Assembly: GCF_026627925.1 (NCBI RefSeq)
Contig: NZ_JAPNLE010000009.1
Coordinates: 1,364,001-1,428,000, forward strand
DNA from: Cupriavidus sp. D39
GTDB taxonomy: Bacteria; Pseudomonadota; Gammaproteobacteria; Burkholderiales; Burkholderiaceae
Length of the DNA: 64,000 bases
Reading direction: 5' to 3'
Both the position numbers and the translations under genes were made by a program. Positions 1 through 14,939 of the stretch are shown here, piece by piece (position 1 is the first letter of the stretch; each line of letters opens with the position of its first letter). The notes below the pieces were generated by a model. It was not told where the DNA came from. It saw only the letters and a program-made list of their open reading frames with translations, and searched no databases.

Positions 1-1658
<1,658 letters not shown>

Positions 1659-1781
1659 TTGTCACTCCTTGAATGGTTCGCCCCGCCCTATCCCGCCGTC
1701 GGTGCGGCAGGATCCGGGATCCGGAGGTATGTTCAACTTCACCCGCGCCAGATCATGCCAGGGGCGGATGACAACAATTCG

Positions 1782-1806
1782 AAAAAAGGGGCGTAAGATT
1801 CGCCCC
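1782..1806 (-). terminator. Intrinsic terminator/attenuator between rpsB and tsf
   Basis: Read on the minus strand this is GGGGCG, loop AATCTTA, CGCCCC, then six Ts: a compact rho-independent terminator about 115 bp after the rpsB stop codon. Its position matches the transcriptional attenuator known between rpsB and tsf in enterobacteria (established knowledge). That it sets the S2 to EF-Ts ratio here is inference. Confidence 0.85.
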
Positions 1807-1921
1807 CTCGATTGCCGGAAAGCCCCGGCTGCGCGCAGCGCCCGGCCCTGGGGCCGGTCGGCTAGCGGTGATGTGTCAGCTTGCGATGCGCGCGGTATGG
1901 GGTCCTTACGGCAGCAAGCCT

Positions 1922-2665
1922 TTAGGCTTCTTCGACTTCGACGAAATCGTCACCGCCGCGGGCGGCTTCAACCACGTCCTGCACGGCGTTTGCACGGCCT
2001 TCCAGGATCGCGTCGGCCACGCCGCGCACGTACAGGGCAACTGCCTTGCTCGAGTCGTCGTTACCCGGGATCACGTAGTCGATGCCTTCCGGCGAGTGGT
2101 TGGTATCGACCACGCCGATGACGGGCACGCCCAGCTTCTTGGCTTCGGTCACGGCAATCTTGTGGTAGCCGACGTCGACCACGAAGATGGCGTCAGGCAC
2201 GCCGCCCATGTCCTTGATGCCGCCGATGGACTTTTGCAGCTTGTCCATTTCGCGCTCGAACATCAGGGCTTCCTTCTTGCTCATGGTTTCCAGCGCGCCG
2301 GCTTCCTTGGCGGCTTCCATGTCCTTCAGGCGCTTGATCGAGATCTTGACGGTCTTGAAATTGGTCATCATGCCGCCGAGCCAGCGGGCGTCGACGTAGG
2401 GCATGCCAGCGCGGCCTGCTTCTTCAGCCAGGATTTCGCGCGATTGACGCTTGGTGCCCACGAACAGCACGGTGCCGCGATTTGCTGCCAGTTGACGCAC
2501 GTACTTCAGCGCGTCCTGGAACATCGGCAACGTCTTTTCGAGGTTGATAATATGGATCTTGTTGCGGTGGCCGAAGATGTACGGAGCCATCTTGGGGTTC
2601 CAGAAGCGGGTTTGGTGGCCAAAGTGGCAACCGGCTTCCAGCATTTCGCGCATGGTAACGGACAT
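1922..2665 (-). CDS. rpsB: 30S ribosomal protein S2
   Basis: S2 binds the back of the small subunit between head and body and is needed to recruit S1. The 247-residue protein starts [26 protein letters not shown], the invariant S2 N-terminus, and contains the [23 protein letters not shown] motif and the acidic C-terminus (DDFVEVEEA). A GGAG ribosome-binding site lies 7 nt before the ATG at 2665. The gene faces map, with the shared 394-bp region holding both promoters; rpsB leaders in other proteobacteria mediate S2 autoregulation, but I could not identify that element here. Confidence 0.99.
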   Translation of the reverse strand: MSVTMREMLEAGCHFGHQTRFWNPKMAPYIFGHRNKIHIINLEKTLPMFQDALKYVRQLAANRGTVLFVGTKRQSREILAEEAGRAGMPYVDARWLGGMMTNFKTVKISIKRLKDMEAAKEAGALETMSKKEALMFEREMDKLQKSIGGIKDMGGVPDAIFVVDVGYHKIAVTEAKKLGVPVIGVVDTNHSPEGIDYVIPGNDDSSKAVALYVRGVADAILEGRANAVQDVVEAARGGDDFVEVEEA

Positions 2666-3059
2666 GAAAAATCTCCAAAAGGGTTAGGTCTGAAGTCCGC
2701 CCCGACATTCCTGAAAAGGAACACCCCGGATGGACGGACTCGCAATTTCAAAAACTTTGTATATTTAGTAAGCGCAAGGCGCCCACCAAATACAGCGGCC
2801 ACAAGTTAGTAGCTGCCCCGGCCTGCGAGCTGCTGCCGGCATGTCACATCGACACGCCAGGAAGCCGCAAGAAAGCCAGCCAGAGATTGTAGCAACAAAA
2901 CAGGACTTCGCTCAAGAGGCCAATCGCCATGGAAAGGAGGCGCCCATAGCCGGCGAAGCCCGTTTTCGGCTGCGGTTGGTGGCCGATGGTGCGATAATCC
3001 CACTTTCAGATTCGATTTGAGGCGCAGCCCGTGGCTTCGCCGCCACTTTTGCGAGCAGC
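2666..3059. promoter_or_regulatory. Divergent rpsB/map promoter region
   Basis: This 394-bp gap lies between rpsB (minus) and map (plus). On the minus strand a possible promoter is TTTGGT, 17-bp spacer, TAAATA (about 2760-2790), inside the only AT-rich stretch. Just before map, a small hairpin GTGGC-ttcgcc-GCCAC followed by TTTT (3031-3050) sits 10 bp upstream of the map ATG and could attenuate or affect map translation. No open reading frame here is convincing. Confidence 0.4.
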
Positions 3060-3876
3060 ATGAGCATCCATATCAAGAACGCCGACGACATCGCCCAAAT
3101 GCGGGTAGCCTGCCGGCTGGCCTCCGAGGTCCTCGACTACATCACGCCCTTCGTCAAGCCGGGAGTCACCACCGGCGAACTCGACCGGCTGTGCCACGCC
3201 TATATGCGCGAAGTGCAGGGCACGGTACCCGCGCCCCTGAATTATGCGCCGCCGGGCTACCCCCTTCCCCGGCGCCATCTGCACGTCGGTCAACGACGTC
3301 ATCTGCCACGGCATCCCGGGCGAGCGCGTGCTGAAGTCCGGCGACGCGGTGAACCTCGACATCACCGTGATCACCAAGGAAGGCTACTACGGCGACACCA
3401 GCCGCATGTTCATCGCCGGAGAGGGCTCGATCCTGGCCAAGCGCCTGGCTCAGATCACCTTCGAATGCATGTGGAAGGGCATCGCCCAGGTGCGCCCCGG
3501 CGCCCGCCTCGGCGATATCGGCCATGTGATCCAGGTCCATGCGGAAAGCGCCGGCTATACCGTGGTGCGCGAGTACTGCGGCCACGGCATCGGCAAGAAC
3601 TTCCACGAAGACCCGCAGATCCTGCACTACGGCCGCCCCGGCACCGGCATGGAAATCCAGCCCGGCATGATCTTCACGATCGAGCCGATGGTCAACGCAG
3701 GCAAGCGCGATATCCGCACCATGCCCGACCATTGGACCGTCAAGACGCGTGACCGCAGCCTGTCCGCGCAGTGGGAGCACACCATCCTGGTGACCGAGAC
3801 CGGCTACGACGTGCTCACCGTCTCCGCGGGCACGCAGGCGCCGCCGTCGTTCGTCACTGATTCTGTTGCAGCCTGA
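3060..3876 (+). CDS. map: Type I methionine aminopeptidase, frameshifted as sequenced
   Basis: MetAP removes the initiator methionine from nascent proteins. The reading starts [20 protein letters not shown] and runs in one frame to about 3260 (GYP), then continues in another frame with [31 protein letters not shown]. Together the two parts give about 272 residues, the family length. Metal-binding elements are present: the two aspartates of NLDIT and GDTSRMF, the His of [13 protein letters not shown], and the Glu residues of FTIEPM and WEHT. At the break there are four bases after the tac codon (3261-3264) where six (GYPPFPG) or three are needed, so two bases are missing or one is extra. Unless the genome has a second map, an error in the sequence is likely. 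Divergent from rpsB and followed closely by glnD, the usual order. Confidence 0.9.
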
Positions 3877-3925
3877 CGCTACGGGCGCCAAAGTTGGCGC
3901 CCTTCTTATTTCAGCCGTCCCTTCG

Positions 3926-6529
3926 ATGCCCCAAGCCCTAGCCATGGACGCCACGCCGGAAATCATCCTCGCCACCCGTGTTCGCGATCAGCTGAAAGCC
4001 GACAAGCAAGCCGTGTTCGCGGACTTCAACGCGCACGGCCATGTCGGCCACCTGCTGACGCGCCTGCGGCGCGCGGTCGATACCGCGCTGGTCGAAGCCT
4101 GGCGCGGGCTGGGCCTGCCGGACGACAGCGCGCTGGTGGCGGTGGGCGGCTACGGGCGCGGCGAGCTGTTCCCGTTTTCCGATGTGGATGTGCTGCTGTT
4201 GCTGCCATCGGAGCCCGACGAGGACACCACCTCCAGGCTGGAGAAGTTCATCGGCCTGTGCTGGGACCTGGGGCTTGAAATCGGCTCCGCCGTGCGCACC
4301 GTGGACGACTGCATCCGCGAATCGCGCCAGGACGTGACGATCCAGACGTCCTTGCTGGAAGCGCGCCTGCTGACGGGCAACCGCAAGCTGTTTTCCGAGC
4401 TGCAGACGCGCTACCAGGCCGACCTGGACCCGCGCGCCTTCTTCCAGGCCAAGCTGCTGGAAATGCGCCAGCGCCACGCCAAGTACCAGGACACGCCCTA
4501 CTCGCTCGAGCCCAACAGCAAGGAAAGCCCCGGCGGCCTGCGCGACCTGCAGGTGATCCTGTGGATGACCAAGGCGGCCGGCCTGGGCGACAGCTGGAAG
4601 GAACTGTTCGAGCGCGGGCTGCTGAGCGAGCGCGAAGCGCAGGAGCTCGCCCGCAACGAGCGCCTGCTCAAGACCATCCGTGCGCGCCTGCACCTGGTGG
4701 CCGGACGCCGCCAGGACGTGCTGGTGTTCGACCTGCAGACCGCGCTGGCCGAGTCCTTCGGCTATCGGCAGAACAATAACAAGCGCGCCAGCGAGCAGCT
4801 GATGCGCCGTTATTACTGGGCGGCCAAGGCGGTCACGCAGCTCAATATCGTGCTGCTGCTCAATATCGAGGCCATGCTGTTCCCGAGCGAATCCAAGGTG
4901 ACGCGTGTCATCAACGAGCGCTTCGTGGAACGCCAGGGCATGCTCGAGATCACCAGCGACGATCTCTACGAGCGCGAGCCCCACGCCATCCTGGAAACGT
5001 TCCTGGTGTACGAGCGCACGCCGGGCGTCAAGGGCTTGTCGCCACGTACGCTGCGCGGCCTGTACAACGCCCGCACGGTGATGGACGCGAGCTGGCGCAA
5101 CGATCCGGTAAACCGCCGCCTGTTCCTCGCCATCGTGCAGGAGCCGCAGGGCATCACCCACGCGCTGCGCCTGATGAACCAGACCAGCGTGCTGGGCCGT
5201 TACCTGATCAATTTCCGCCGCATCGTCGGGCAGATGCAGCACGACCTGTTCCACGTCTACACGGTGGACCAGCACATCCTGATGGTGGTGCGCAACATGC
5301 GCCGCTTCGCCATCGTCGAGCACACGCACGAATTCCCCTTCTGCAGCCAGCTGATGGCCACCTTCGACCGCCCCTGGGTGCTGTGGGTGGCGGCGCTGTT
5401 CCACGACATCGCCAAGGGCCGCGGCGGCGATCACTCCAAGCTTGGCACGGCCGACGCGCGCCGGTTCTGCAAGCAGCACGGCATCGAGCGCGAAGATGCC
5501 GACCTGATCGCCTGGCTGGTCGAGCATCACCTGACCATGAGCCATGTCGCGCAGAAGCAGGACCTGACCGATGCGGACGTGATCCATGCCTTCGCCCGCG
5601 TGGTCGGCACCGAGCGCTACCTGACCGCGCTCTACCTGCTGACGGTGGCCGATATCCGCGGCACCAGCCCCAAGGTGTGGAACGCGTGGAAGGGCAAGCT
5701 GCTGGAAGACCTCTACCGCATCACGCTGCGCGTGCTGGGCGGCGCGCGCGTGGACCCGCATTCGCTGTGGGCGCAGCGCAAGGACGACACCATTGCGCAG
5801 CTGCGGCTCAAGGCGTTCGACCCGGAACTGGGCAAGCCATTGTGGGCCCAGCTCGACGTGGCCTTCTTCCTGCGTCACGATGCGCGCGACATCGCCTGGC
5901 TCACGCGGCACCTGTACAACAAGGTGGACAGCCCGGTGCCGGTGGTCAAGGCGCGCCTGTCGCCCGCGGGCGAAGGCCTGCAGGTGGCGGTCTACGTCAA
6001 GGACCAGCCCGACGTGTTCGCGCGCATCTGCGGCTATTTCGAGCGCAAGAGCTTCTCCATTCAGGAGGCCAAGATCCACACCACGCGCCACGGCTATGCG
6101 CTGGATACCTTCCAGGTGACCGACCCGGGCATCAGCAGCGATGCCAGCGGCAACTACCGCGACATCATCGCGCTGGTGGAGCACGAACTGGCAGAGCGCC
6201 TGCAGCAGCAAGGCACGCTGCCGGAACCCGCCCAGGGGCGGCTGTCGCGCCAGTCGCGCAGCTTCCCGATCAAGCCGCGCGTTGACCTGCGCCCCGACGA
6301 ACGCGGCCAGTACTACCTGCTTTCTTTGTCGGCCAACGACCGCACCGGCCTGCTGTACGCGATCTCGCGCGTACTGGCCAAACATCGCACCTCGGTGCAT
6401 ACCGCCCGCATCAATACGCTCGGCGAGCGGGTGGAAGACGTTTTCCTGGTCGATGGCAGCCGCCTCGGCTCGGATAACAAACTGCAGTTACAGCTTGAAC
6501 AGGACCTGCTGGCGGCGCTGGCCATCTAG
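3926..6529 (+). CDS. glnD: Bifunctional uridylyltransferase/uridylyl-removing enzyme GlnD
   Basis: GlnD senses glutamine and adds UMP to, or removes it from, PII proteins (GlnB/GlnK), controlling glutamine synthetase and nitrogen-regulated transcription. Domain order is normal: nucleotidyltransferase with [19 protein letters not shown] (about residues 73-91), HD phosphohydrolase with [13 protein letters not shown] (about 491-503), then two ACT domains (about 680-735 and 790-847) that bind glutamine. About 867 residues, typical. I place the start at the ATG at 3926 ([14 protein letters not shown]); an in-frame ATG at 3944 and a start at 3866 inside the end of map are alternatives. The close spacing to map suggests co-transcription. 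Confidence 0.97.
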   Translation: MPQALAMDATPEIILATRVRDQLKADKQAVFADFNAHGHVGHLLTRLRRAVDTALVEAWRGLGLPDDSALVAVGGYGRGELFPFSDVDVLLLLPSEPDEDTTSRLEKFIGLCWDLGLEIGSAVRTVDDCIRESRQDVTIQTSLLEARLLTGNRKLFSELQTRYQADLDPRAFFQAKLLEMRQRHAKYQDTPYSLEPNSKESPGGLRDLQVILWMTKAAGLGDSWKELFERGLLSEREAQELARNERLLKTIRARLHLVAGRRQDVLVFDLQTALAESFGYRQNNNKRASEQLMRRYYWAAKAVTQLNIVLLLNIEAMLFPSESKVTRVINERFVERQGMLEITSDDLYEREPHAILETFLVYERTPGVKGLSPRTLRGLYNARTVMDASWRNDPVNRRLFLAIVQEPQGITHALRLMNQTSVLGRYLINFRRIVGQMQHDLFHVYTVDQHILMVVRNMRRFAIVEHTHEFPFCSQLMATFDRPWVLWVAALFHDIAKGRGGDHSKLGTADARRFCKQHGIEREDADLIAWLVEHHLTMSHVAQKQDLTDADVIHAFARVVGTERYLTALYLLTVADIRGTSPKVWNAWKGKLLEDLYRITLRVLGGARVDPHSLWAQRKDDTIAQLRLKAFDPELGKPLWAQLDVAFFLRHDARDIAWLTRHLYNKVDSPVPVVKARLSPAGEGLQVAVYVKDQPDVFARICGYFERKSFSIQEAKIHTTRHGYALDTFQVTDPGISSDASGNYRDIIALVEHELAERLQQQGTLPEPAQGRLSRQSRSFPIKPRVDLRPDERGQYYLLSLSANDRTGLLYAISRVLAKHRTSVHTARINTLGERVEDVFLVDGSRLGSDNKLQLQLEQDLLAALAI

Positions 6530-6552
6530 GCCGGACGCCCCACATAGAAGAT

Positions 6553-8490
6553 ATGACCGATAGCAATTCGCCCAAGCGCAAGACGCTGGGCATCAAGACC
6601 GCCGCGCCCGAGGGCAACGCCCGCAAACCCGCCGCCACCCGGCCGGTGCGGGTGTCCGACCTGAACCGTGGACGCGTGCGCGCCGTGGTCGACGGCATCA
6701 AGCAGGCACAGGAACGCGCCGGCGGCCGCAAGAAGGCGGAAGACGCTGGCCAGCGCCCGCCGCGCGGCCCGCGTACGGGCGAGGGGCAGGACCGGCCGCG
6801 CCGCTTCGGTCCAGGCGAGGGGCAGGACCGTCCGCGCCGCTTTGCCGGCGAAGGCAACGATCGCCCGCGCCGTTTCGACTCCGGCGAAGGGCAGGACCGT
6901 CCGCGCCGTTTCACCCCGGGTGAAGGCCAGGATCGGCCCCGCCGCTTTGGCGGCGACAGCAATGACCGCCCGCGCAACTTCGGCCCCGGCGAAGGCCAGG
7001 ACCGTCCGCGTCGCTTTGCCCCGGGCGAAGGGCAGGACCGTCCCCGCCGCTTTGCTGGCGAAGGCAATGACCGCCCGCGCAACTTCGGCTCCGGCGAAGG
7101 CCAGGACCGCCCGCGTCGCTTCGCCCCGGGCGAAGGCCAGGATCGTCCGCGTCGCTTCGCGCCCGGCGAAGGGCAAGACCGTCCGCGCCGCTTCACCCCG
7201 GGCGAAGGCCAGGACCGCCCGCGCCGTTTTGCGCCCGGCGAAGGCCAGGACCGCCCGCGTCGCTTCGCCCCGGGCGAAGGCCAGGATCGTCCGCGTCGCT
7301 TCGCGCCCGGCGAAGGGCAAGACCGTCCGCGCCGCTTCGCCCCGGGCGAAGGCCAGGATCGTCCGCGTCGCTTCGCGCCCGGCGAAGGGCAAGACCGTCC
7401 GCGCCGCTTCACCCCGGGCGAGGGCCAGGACCGCCCTCGCCGCTTTGCCGGAGAAGGCAACGATCGCCCGCGCAATTTCGGTCCCGGCGAAGGCCAGGAC
7501 CGTCCGCGCCGCTTTGCCGGCCAGGGCGACGACCGCCCTCGCCGTCCCGCTCCCGGTGGCGACAATGACCGTGCGCGCCGCTTCGGCCCGGGCGAAGGAC
7601 AAGACCGTCCGCACCGCTCCGGCGATGCCGGCCGGCGCGACTACCAGGGCGCCCGTCCCGAACGTACGGAACGTGCGGAACGTGCGGCCCCCGTGCAAAA
7701 CGCGCCCCAACCTAGCTCCGATGGCCTGGTGCGCCTGTCCAAGCGGATGTCGGAACTCGGCCTGTGTTCGCGCCGCGAAGCCGATGAATGGATTCCGCGC
7801 GGCTGGGTACTGGTCGACGGCCAGCCCGTCACCGAGCTCGGCTCGCGCATCAGCCCGGACGCCAACATCGAGATCCACCAGGCTGCGCGCTCCGAGCAAG
7901 GCGAACGCGTGACCGTGCTGCTGCACAAGCCGGTCGGTTACGTGTCGGGCCAGGCCGAAGATGGCTACGAGCCCGCCGCCGTGCTGTTCGCGCCGGAAAA
8001 CCAGTGGGAGCTGGACCCCACACGCAAGCGCTTTGCCCCGTGGCAACGCAAGAGCCTGGCGCCTGCCGGCCGGCTCGACATCGACTCCACCGGCCTGCTG
8101 GTGCTGACCCAGGACGGCCGCGTTGCGCGCCACCTGATCGGCGAGGACTCGACCGTCGAGAAGGAATACCTGGTGCGGGTGAGCTGGGATTCGCCGGAAG
8201 GCCTGGTCGAGCGCGACATCTCGCACGTGTTCCCGGTGGAACTGATCGAGAAGCTGCGCCACGGCCTGTCGCTGGATGGTGAGGCGCTCAAGCCGGCCAA
8301 GGTGAGCTGGCAGAACGAGGAGCAGTTGCGCTTCGTCCTGCGCGAGGGCAAGAAGCGCCAGATCCGCCGCATGTGCGAACAGGTTGGCCTGCGGGTCGTG
8401 GGCCTGAAGCGCGTGCGCATGGGCCGCATCGTGCTGGGCGACCTGCCGGTGGGCCAGTGGCGCTTCCTTGGCGCCTTCGAGAAGTTCTAA
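6553..8490 (+). CDS. RsuA/RluB-family pseudouridine synthase with 24-unit N-terminal repeat
   Basis: The C-terminal third is a 23S-rRNA-type pseudouridine synthase: an S4 RNA-binding domain (about residues 386-430, RLSKRMSELGLCSRREADEWI) followed by the catalytic domain with the GRLDIDSTGLLVLTQDG motif, whose aspartate (near residue 509) is the nucleophile, and the GKKRQIRRMCEQVGLRVVGLKRVRMG C-terminal signature. It therefore probably isomerises a uridine in 23S rRNA (RluB/RluF type). The N-terminal half is unusual: residues 75-356 are 24 tandem 11-12-residue units based on APGEGQDRPRRF, rich in Arg, Asp, Gly and Pro and surely disordered. Such low-complexity basic tails occur on betaproteobacterial RluB homologues, but the repeat number is striking. 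ATG at 6553, 23 bp after glnD. Confidence 0.9.
   Translation: MTDSNSPKRKTLGIKTAAPEGNARKPAATRPVRVSDLNRGRVRAVVDGIKQAQERAGGRKKAEDAGQRPPRGPRTGEGQDRPRRFGPGEGQDRPRRFAGEGNDRPRRFDSGEGQDRPRRFTPGEGQDRPRRFGGDSNDRPRNFGPGEGQDRPRRFAPGEGQDRPRRFAGEGNDRPRNFGSGEGQDRPRRFAPGEGQDRPRRFAPGEGQDRPRRFTPGEGQDRPRRFAPGEGQDRPRRFAPGEGQDRPRRFAPGEGQDRPRRFAPGEGQDRPRRFAPGEGQDRPRRFTPGEGQDRPRRFAGEGNDRPRNFGPGEGQDRPRRFAGQGDDRPRRPAPGGDNDRARRFGPGEGQDRPHRSGDAGRRDYQGARPERTERAERAAPVQNAPQPSSDGLVRLSKRMSELGLCSRREADEWIPRGWVLVDGQPVTELGSRISPDANIEIHQAARSEQGERVTVLLHKPVGYVSGQAEDGYEPAAVLFAPENQWELDPTRKRFAPWQRKSLAPAGRLDIDSTGLLVLTQDGRVARHLIGEDSTVEKEYLVRVSWDSPEGLVERDISHVFPVELIEKLRHGLSLDGEALKPAKVSWQNEEQLRFVLREGKKRQIRRMCEQVGLRVVGLKRVRMGRIVLGDLPVGQWRFLGAFEKF
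6775..7620 (+). repeat. In-frame 33/36-bp tandem repeat array within the pseudouridine synthase gene
   Basis: The tract consists of 24 units: 18 of 36 bp and six of 33 bp, all in frame (846 bp, 282 codons). Higher-order copies are visible: the 72-bp blocks at 7123-7194, 7267-7338 and 7339-7410 are identical base for base. Consensus peptide (A/G/T)PGEGQDRPRRF; the shorter units read AGEGNDRPRNF. Identity at silent positions means recent duplication, so copy number should vary between strains. Confidence 0.95.
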
Positions 8491-8572
8491 GCACCAGCCG
8501 AAGCAAGCTGGCGGCCGCCATGGCCGCCCTGCAAGTCCACCATGGCGCGCGCGCTGCCCTGCGCCAATCGCT

Positions 8573-9717
8573 TCACAGCTGCGGCGCGCGGCAAGCGGCG
8601 CCGTGCGCATTGGCCGTCTCCGCCAGCCCGAACACCGCCTTGGCGCCGCATTGCGAGCCGAGCATCCGCTCCTGGTTGTGCCCCACGCCAACCACCTCGA
8701 ACGCCTGGTGGCGCACCGGTGGGCGCTGGCTGCCCAACGGCACGGCAAGGTATTGCTGGTAGCGCAGGTAGCCGCGCGCGCGCTCCAGCCGGGTCGGCCC
8801 CTCGGCCTCGGCGCCGCAGGCCTTGTCGAGCACGCGGTGGTTGGGGTCGTTGTCTTCCGAGCCCACCAGGTAGGTCACCTGGCGCTGCTGATAGCGGCGG
8901 AACAGCGCATCGCCCGTCGCGCCGCGCGCATAGGGCACCATGTCGCGCATGCCATAGCGGTATTTGTCGTAGTCCGCGCAAATGGCCGTGTCATAGGGCG
9001 CAAAGTCCTTGCCGCGCGGGCGCTCCGGCGTGAAATACAGATACGACGAAGGATTCGCCACCACGTAGCGCAGATCGATGTCGCCCGCACGGATGCGCTC
9101 GTCGACGTTGTTCAGCACCGCATAGCGATGCACCAGCTGCGCGCCGCCCGAGTGGCCGGCCACCGTCACGCGGGTCACCGCGGGAAAACGGGCCTTGTTG
9201 GTCACCATGCCGACGAGGTCGTCCAGCACCTGCAGCGAGCTGACCGAGAACGGCGGGTTGACCGCGTCCTCCCCGCCCATCCAGCCCTGCACGCTCCACA
9301 TCGGCATGCCGTCGAAATGCTTGCCCTTGGCCGCATCCGGCGTGCCGGGGAAGTTCGGCGCGAGCAGCAGCACCTCGTCGGGATTACGCCCGGTTTGCTT
9401 GAGCAGCGCCGCGCCGGCCGTGAAGTAGTCGTCGCCATTGCGCTGCAGCCCGTGCTGGACGAAGATCACCTCGCGGATGCCGCGCAGGTCGCCGTCCAGC
9501 GGATGGTTGGCGTAGACCGGGAAATCGTAGGCGCTCGCGCCCGTGCCGAGCCTGATCCGTTGCCATTGGGGGCAGCGGCTTGCGGCGCCGTGCCGCCCGC
9601 CGGCGCGGCCTGCTTCGCGGCACTGTCCGCGCCTGGGGCGGCGCAGCCGAACTGGGCCGCCGCGGCCAGCGCAATCAGTGCGATCGACGCGCAACGCGCA
9701 AGCCGAATTGTCTTCAT
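8573..9717 (-). CDS. Secreted lipoprotein alpha/beta hydrolase, frameshifted as sequenced
   Basis: The N-terminus from the ATG at 9717 (MKTIRLARCASIALIALAAAAQFGC) is a lipoprotein signal peptide with a lipobox ending at Cys25. The frame then breaks near 9550: the mature hydrolase continues in a neighbouring frame from LGTGASAYDFPVYANHPLDGD to the stop at 8573. One missing base in the run near 9545-9560 would join them into about 380 residues. The alpha/beta-hydrolase fold is indicated by FVQHGLQRNGDDY and the nucleophile elbow VAGHSGGAQ. Substrate unknown; homologues are annotated only as alpha/beta hydrolase. It is divergent from the LysR gene at 9887, which may control it. Confidence 0.75.
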
Positions 9718-9835
9718 GTCCTGTCTCCTGATGCTCGATGTGGCGCGCCGCTTGGCGCGCGCCAGTGTTTTCGTTCGTAAAGCCGCATCATCCTAGGCCG
9801 CCGCAACCTGGATGTAAAATATATGCCACAGTGGA

Positions 9836-9860
9836 GATACATATCTAAAAGATATGTATC
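9836..9860. promoter_or_regulatory. Perfect palindrome, probable LysR operator
   Basis: GATACATATC and GATATGTATC form a perfect 10-bp inverted repeat around TAAAA, in the AT-rich gap between the lipoprotein hydrolase and the LysR gene. It contains T-N11-A boxes (for example TATCTAAAAGATA), the LysR-family half-site geometry. Location just upstream of the regulator's ATG at 9887 fits autoregulation. Inference from sequence form only. Confidence 0.7.
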
Positions 9861-9886
9861 CTGCAGCGCCGGCCCGGAAACAAATC

Positions 9887-10831
9887 ATGGAACTGAGACA
9901 CCTTCGCTACTTCCTCGCGGTAGCCGAAACCGGCCACATCACGCGCGCCGCCGAGCAGCTCGGCATCCAGCAGCCCCCGCTGTCGCAACAGTTGAAGGCG
10001 CTCGAGGCCGAGCTTGGGGTGATCCTGTTCGAGCGTCAGCCACGCGGCGTGATCCTCACCGCCGCCGGGCGCGCGCTGCGTACCGACGCGCTGGACATCT
10101 TTGCCCGCCTGGACCAGGCGCGCCAGCGCATGCAGCGCATGGCGCGCGGCGAGGAAGGCATGCTATCGGTCGGCTTCACCAGCTCGGCCGCCGCGCACAA
10201 GCTGACGCCGGAGGTGCTGCGCGCCTGTCGCCGCCGGTTTCCCGGCATCGCGCTCAAGCTCAGCGAGAACAACGCCGCCGAGGTCATCGAGCAACTCGCC
10301 GCGGGCACGCTCGATGTCGCGCTGTTGCGCGCGCCGGTGGGTCGCCCCGAAGGCCTGCGCTTCGAGCTGCTGCTGGAAGAGGAAATGGTGATCGCGCTGC
10401 CGCTGGACCATCCGCTGCTGCGCAAGCGTGCTGAGTCGGCCCACACGTCGGCCCAGGAAGCCATCTCGCTGCGCGCGCTGGCAGACGACGCGTTCATCCT
10501 GGTGCGGCGCCCAGGCGCGCCGGGCATGTATGGCGATCTGCTGAAGGTGTGCGAGCGGCTGGGCTTCACGCCCCGCGTGGGCGCGGAAGTCGAGCGGATG
10601 CTGAGCAACCTTAACCTGGTAGCCGCCGGCGCCGGCGTGACGGTGGTGCCGGCCTCGATGGCCGGGCTCAACCCGCACGGCGTGGCTTACCGCCGCATGA
10701 AAGAAGCCGACCAGCTGCGCGCGCCGCTGACCCTGGCTTACCGGGAGCGCGACGACAACCCTGCCTGCGCGGCGCTGGTCGCCCTGACCCACCGCATCGC
10801 GGCACGCCATCGCCGCCAGGGCAATCGCTGA
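9887..10831 (+). CDS. LysR-family transcriptional regulator
   Basis: A 314-residue LysR-type regulator. The N-terminal winged helix-turn-helix spans about residues 1-60 (MELRHLRYFLAVAETGHITRAAEQLGIQQPPLSQQLKALEAELG), in the CatM/BenM-like subgroup by its MELRHLRYF start. The rest is the two-lobed effector-binding domain. I chose the ATG at 9887 because the upstream in-frame ATG at 9854 lies inside the palindromic operator and the MELRHLRYF start is standard. It is divergent from the lipoprotein hydrolase; its effector is unknown. Confidence 0.93.
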   Translation: MELRHLRYFLAVAETGHITRAAEQLGIQQPPLSQQLKALEAELGVILFERQPRGVILTAAGRALRTDALDIFARLDQARQRMQRMARGEEGMLSVGFTSSAAAHKLTPEVLRACRRRFPGIALKLSENNAAEVIEQLAAGTLDVALLRAPVGRPEGLRFELLLEEEMVIALPLDHPLLRKRAESAHTSAQEAISLRALADDAFILVRRPGAPGMYGDLLKVCERLGFTPRVGAEVERMLSNLNLVAAGAGVTVVPASMAGLNPHGVAYRRMKEADQLRAPLTLAYRERDDNPACAALVALTHRIAARHRRQGNR

Positions 10832-10832
10832 G

Positions 10833-10859
10833 CAGTCGTCGCCGCTCAGTCGTCGCCGC

Positions 10860-10870
<11 letters not shown>
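10833..10870. repeat. 14-bp tandem repeat between lysR and def stop codons
   Basis: The unit cagtcgtcgccgct is present about 2.7 times in the gap between the converging LysR and def genes, and its last copy includes the def stop codon (10860-10862). One of a series of short tandem repeats at gene ends in this window. Confidence 0.85.

Positions 10871-14935
<4,065 letters not shown>

Positions 14936-14939
<4 letters not shown>

Noticed and set aside
3938..6400. Long open frame (820 codons) antisense to glnD
   Set aside because: GC-rich codons make the opposite strand open too; no family motif, and glnD fits perfectly.
6775..7620. CRISPR-like regular repeats
   Set aside because: Units abut with no spacers and are in frame with a known enzyme.
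8510..8528. GGCGGCC-gccat-GGCCGCC hairpin after the pseudouridine synthase as terminator
   Set aside because: Seven G/C pairs without a U run in GC-rich DNA are not convincing; kept as a possibility only.
6411..8748. Repeat-rich frames antisense to the pseudouridine synthase (RGRSWPSPG-like units)
   Set aside because: They are the reverse strand of the GEGQDRPRR repeat; the S4 and catalytic domains show the plus strand is coding.
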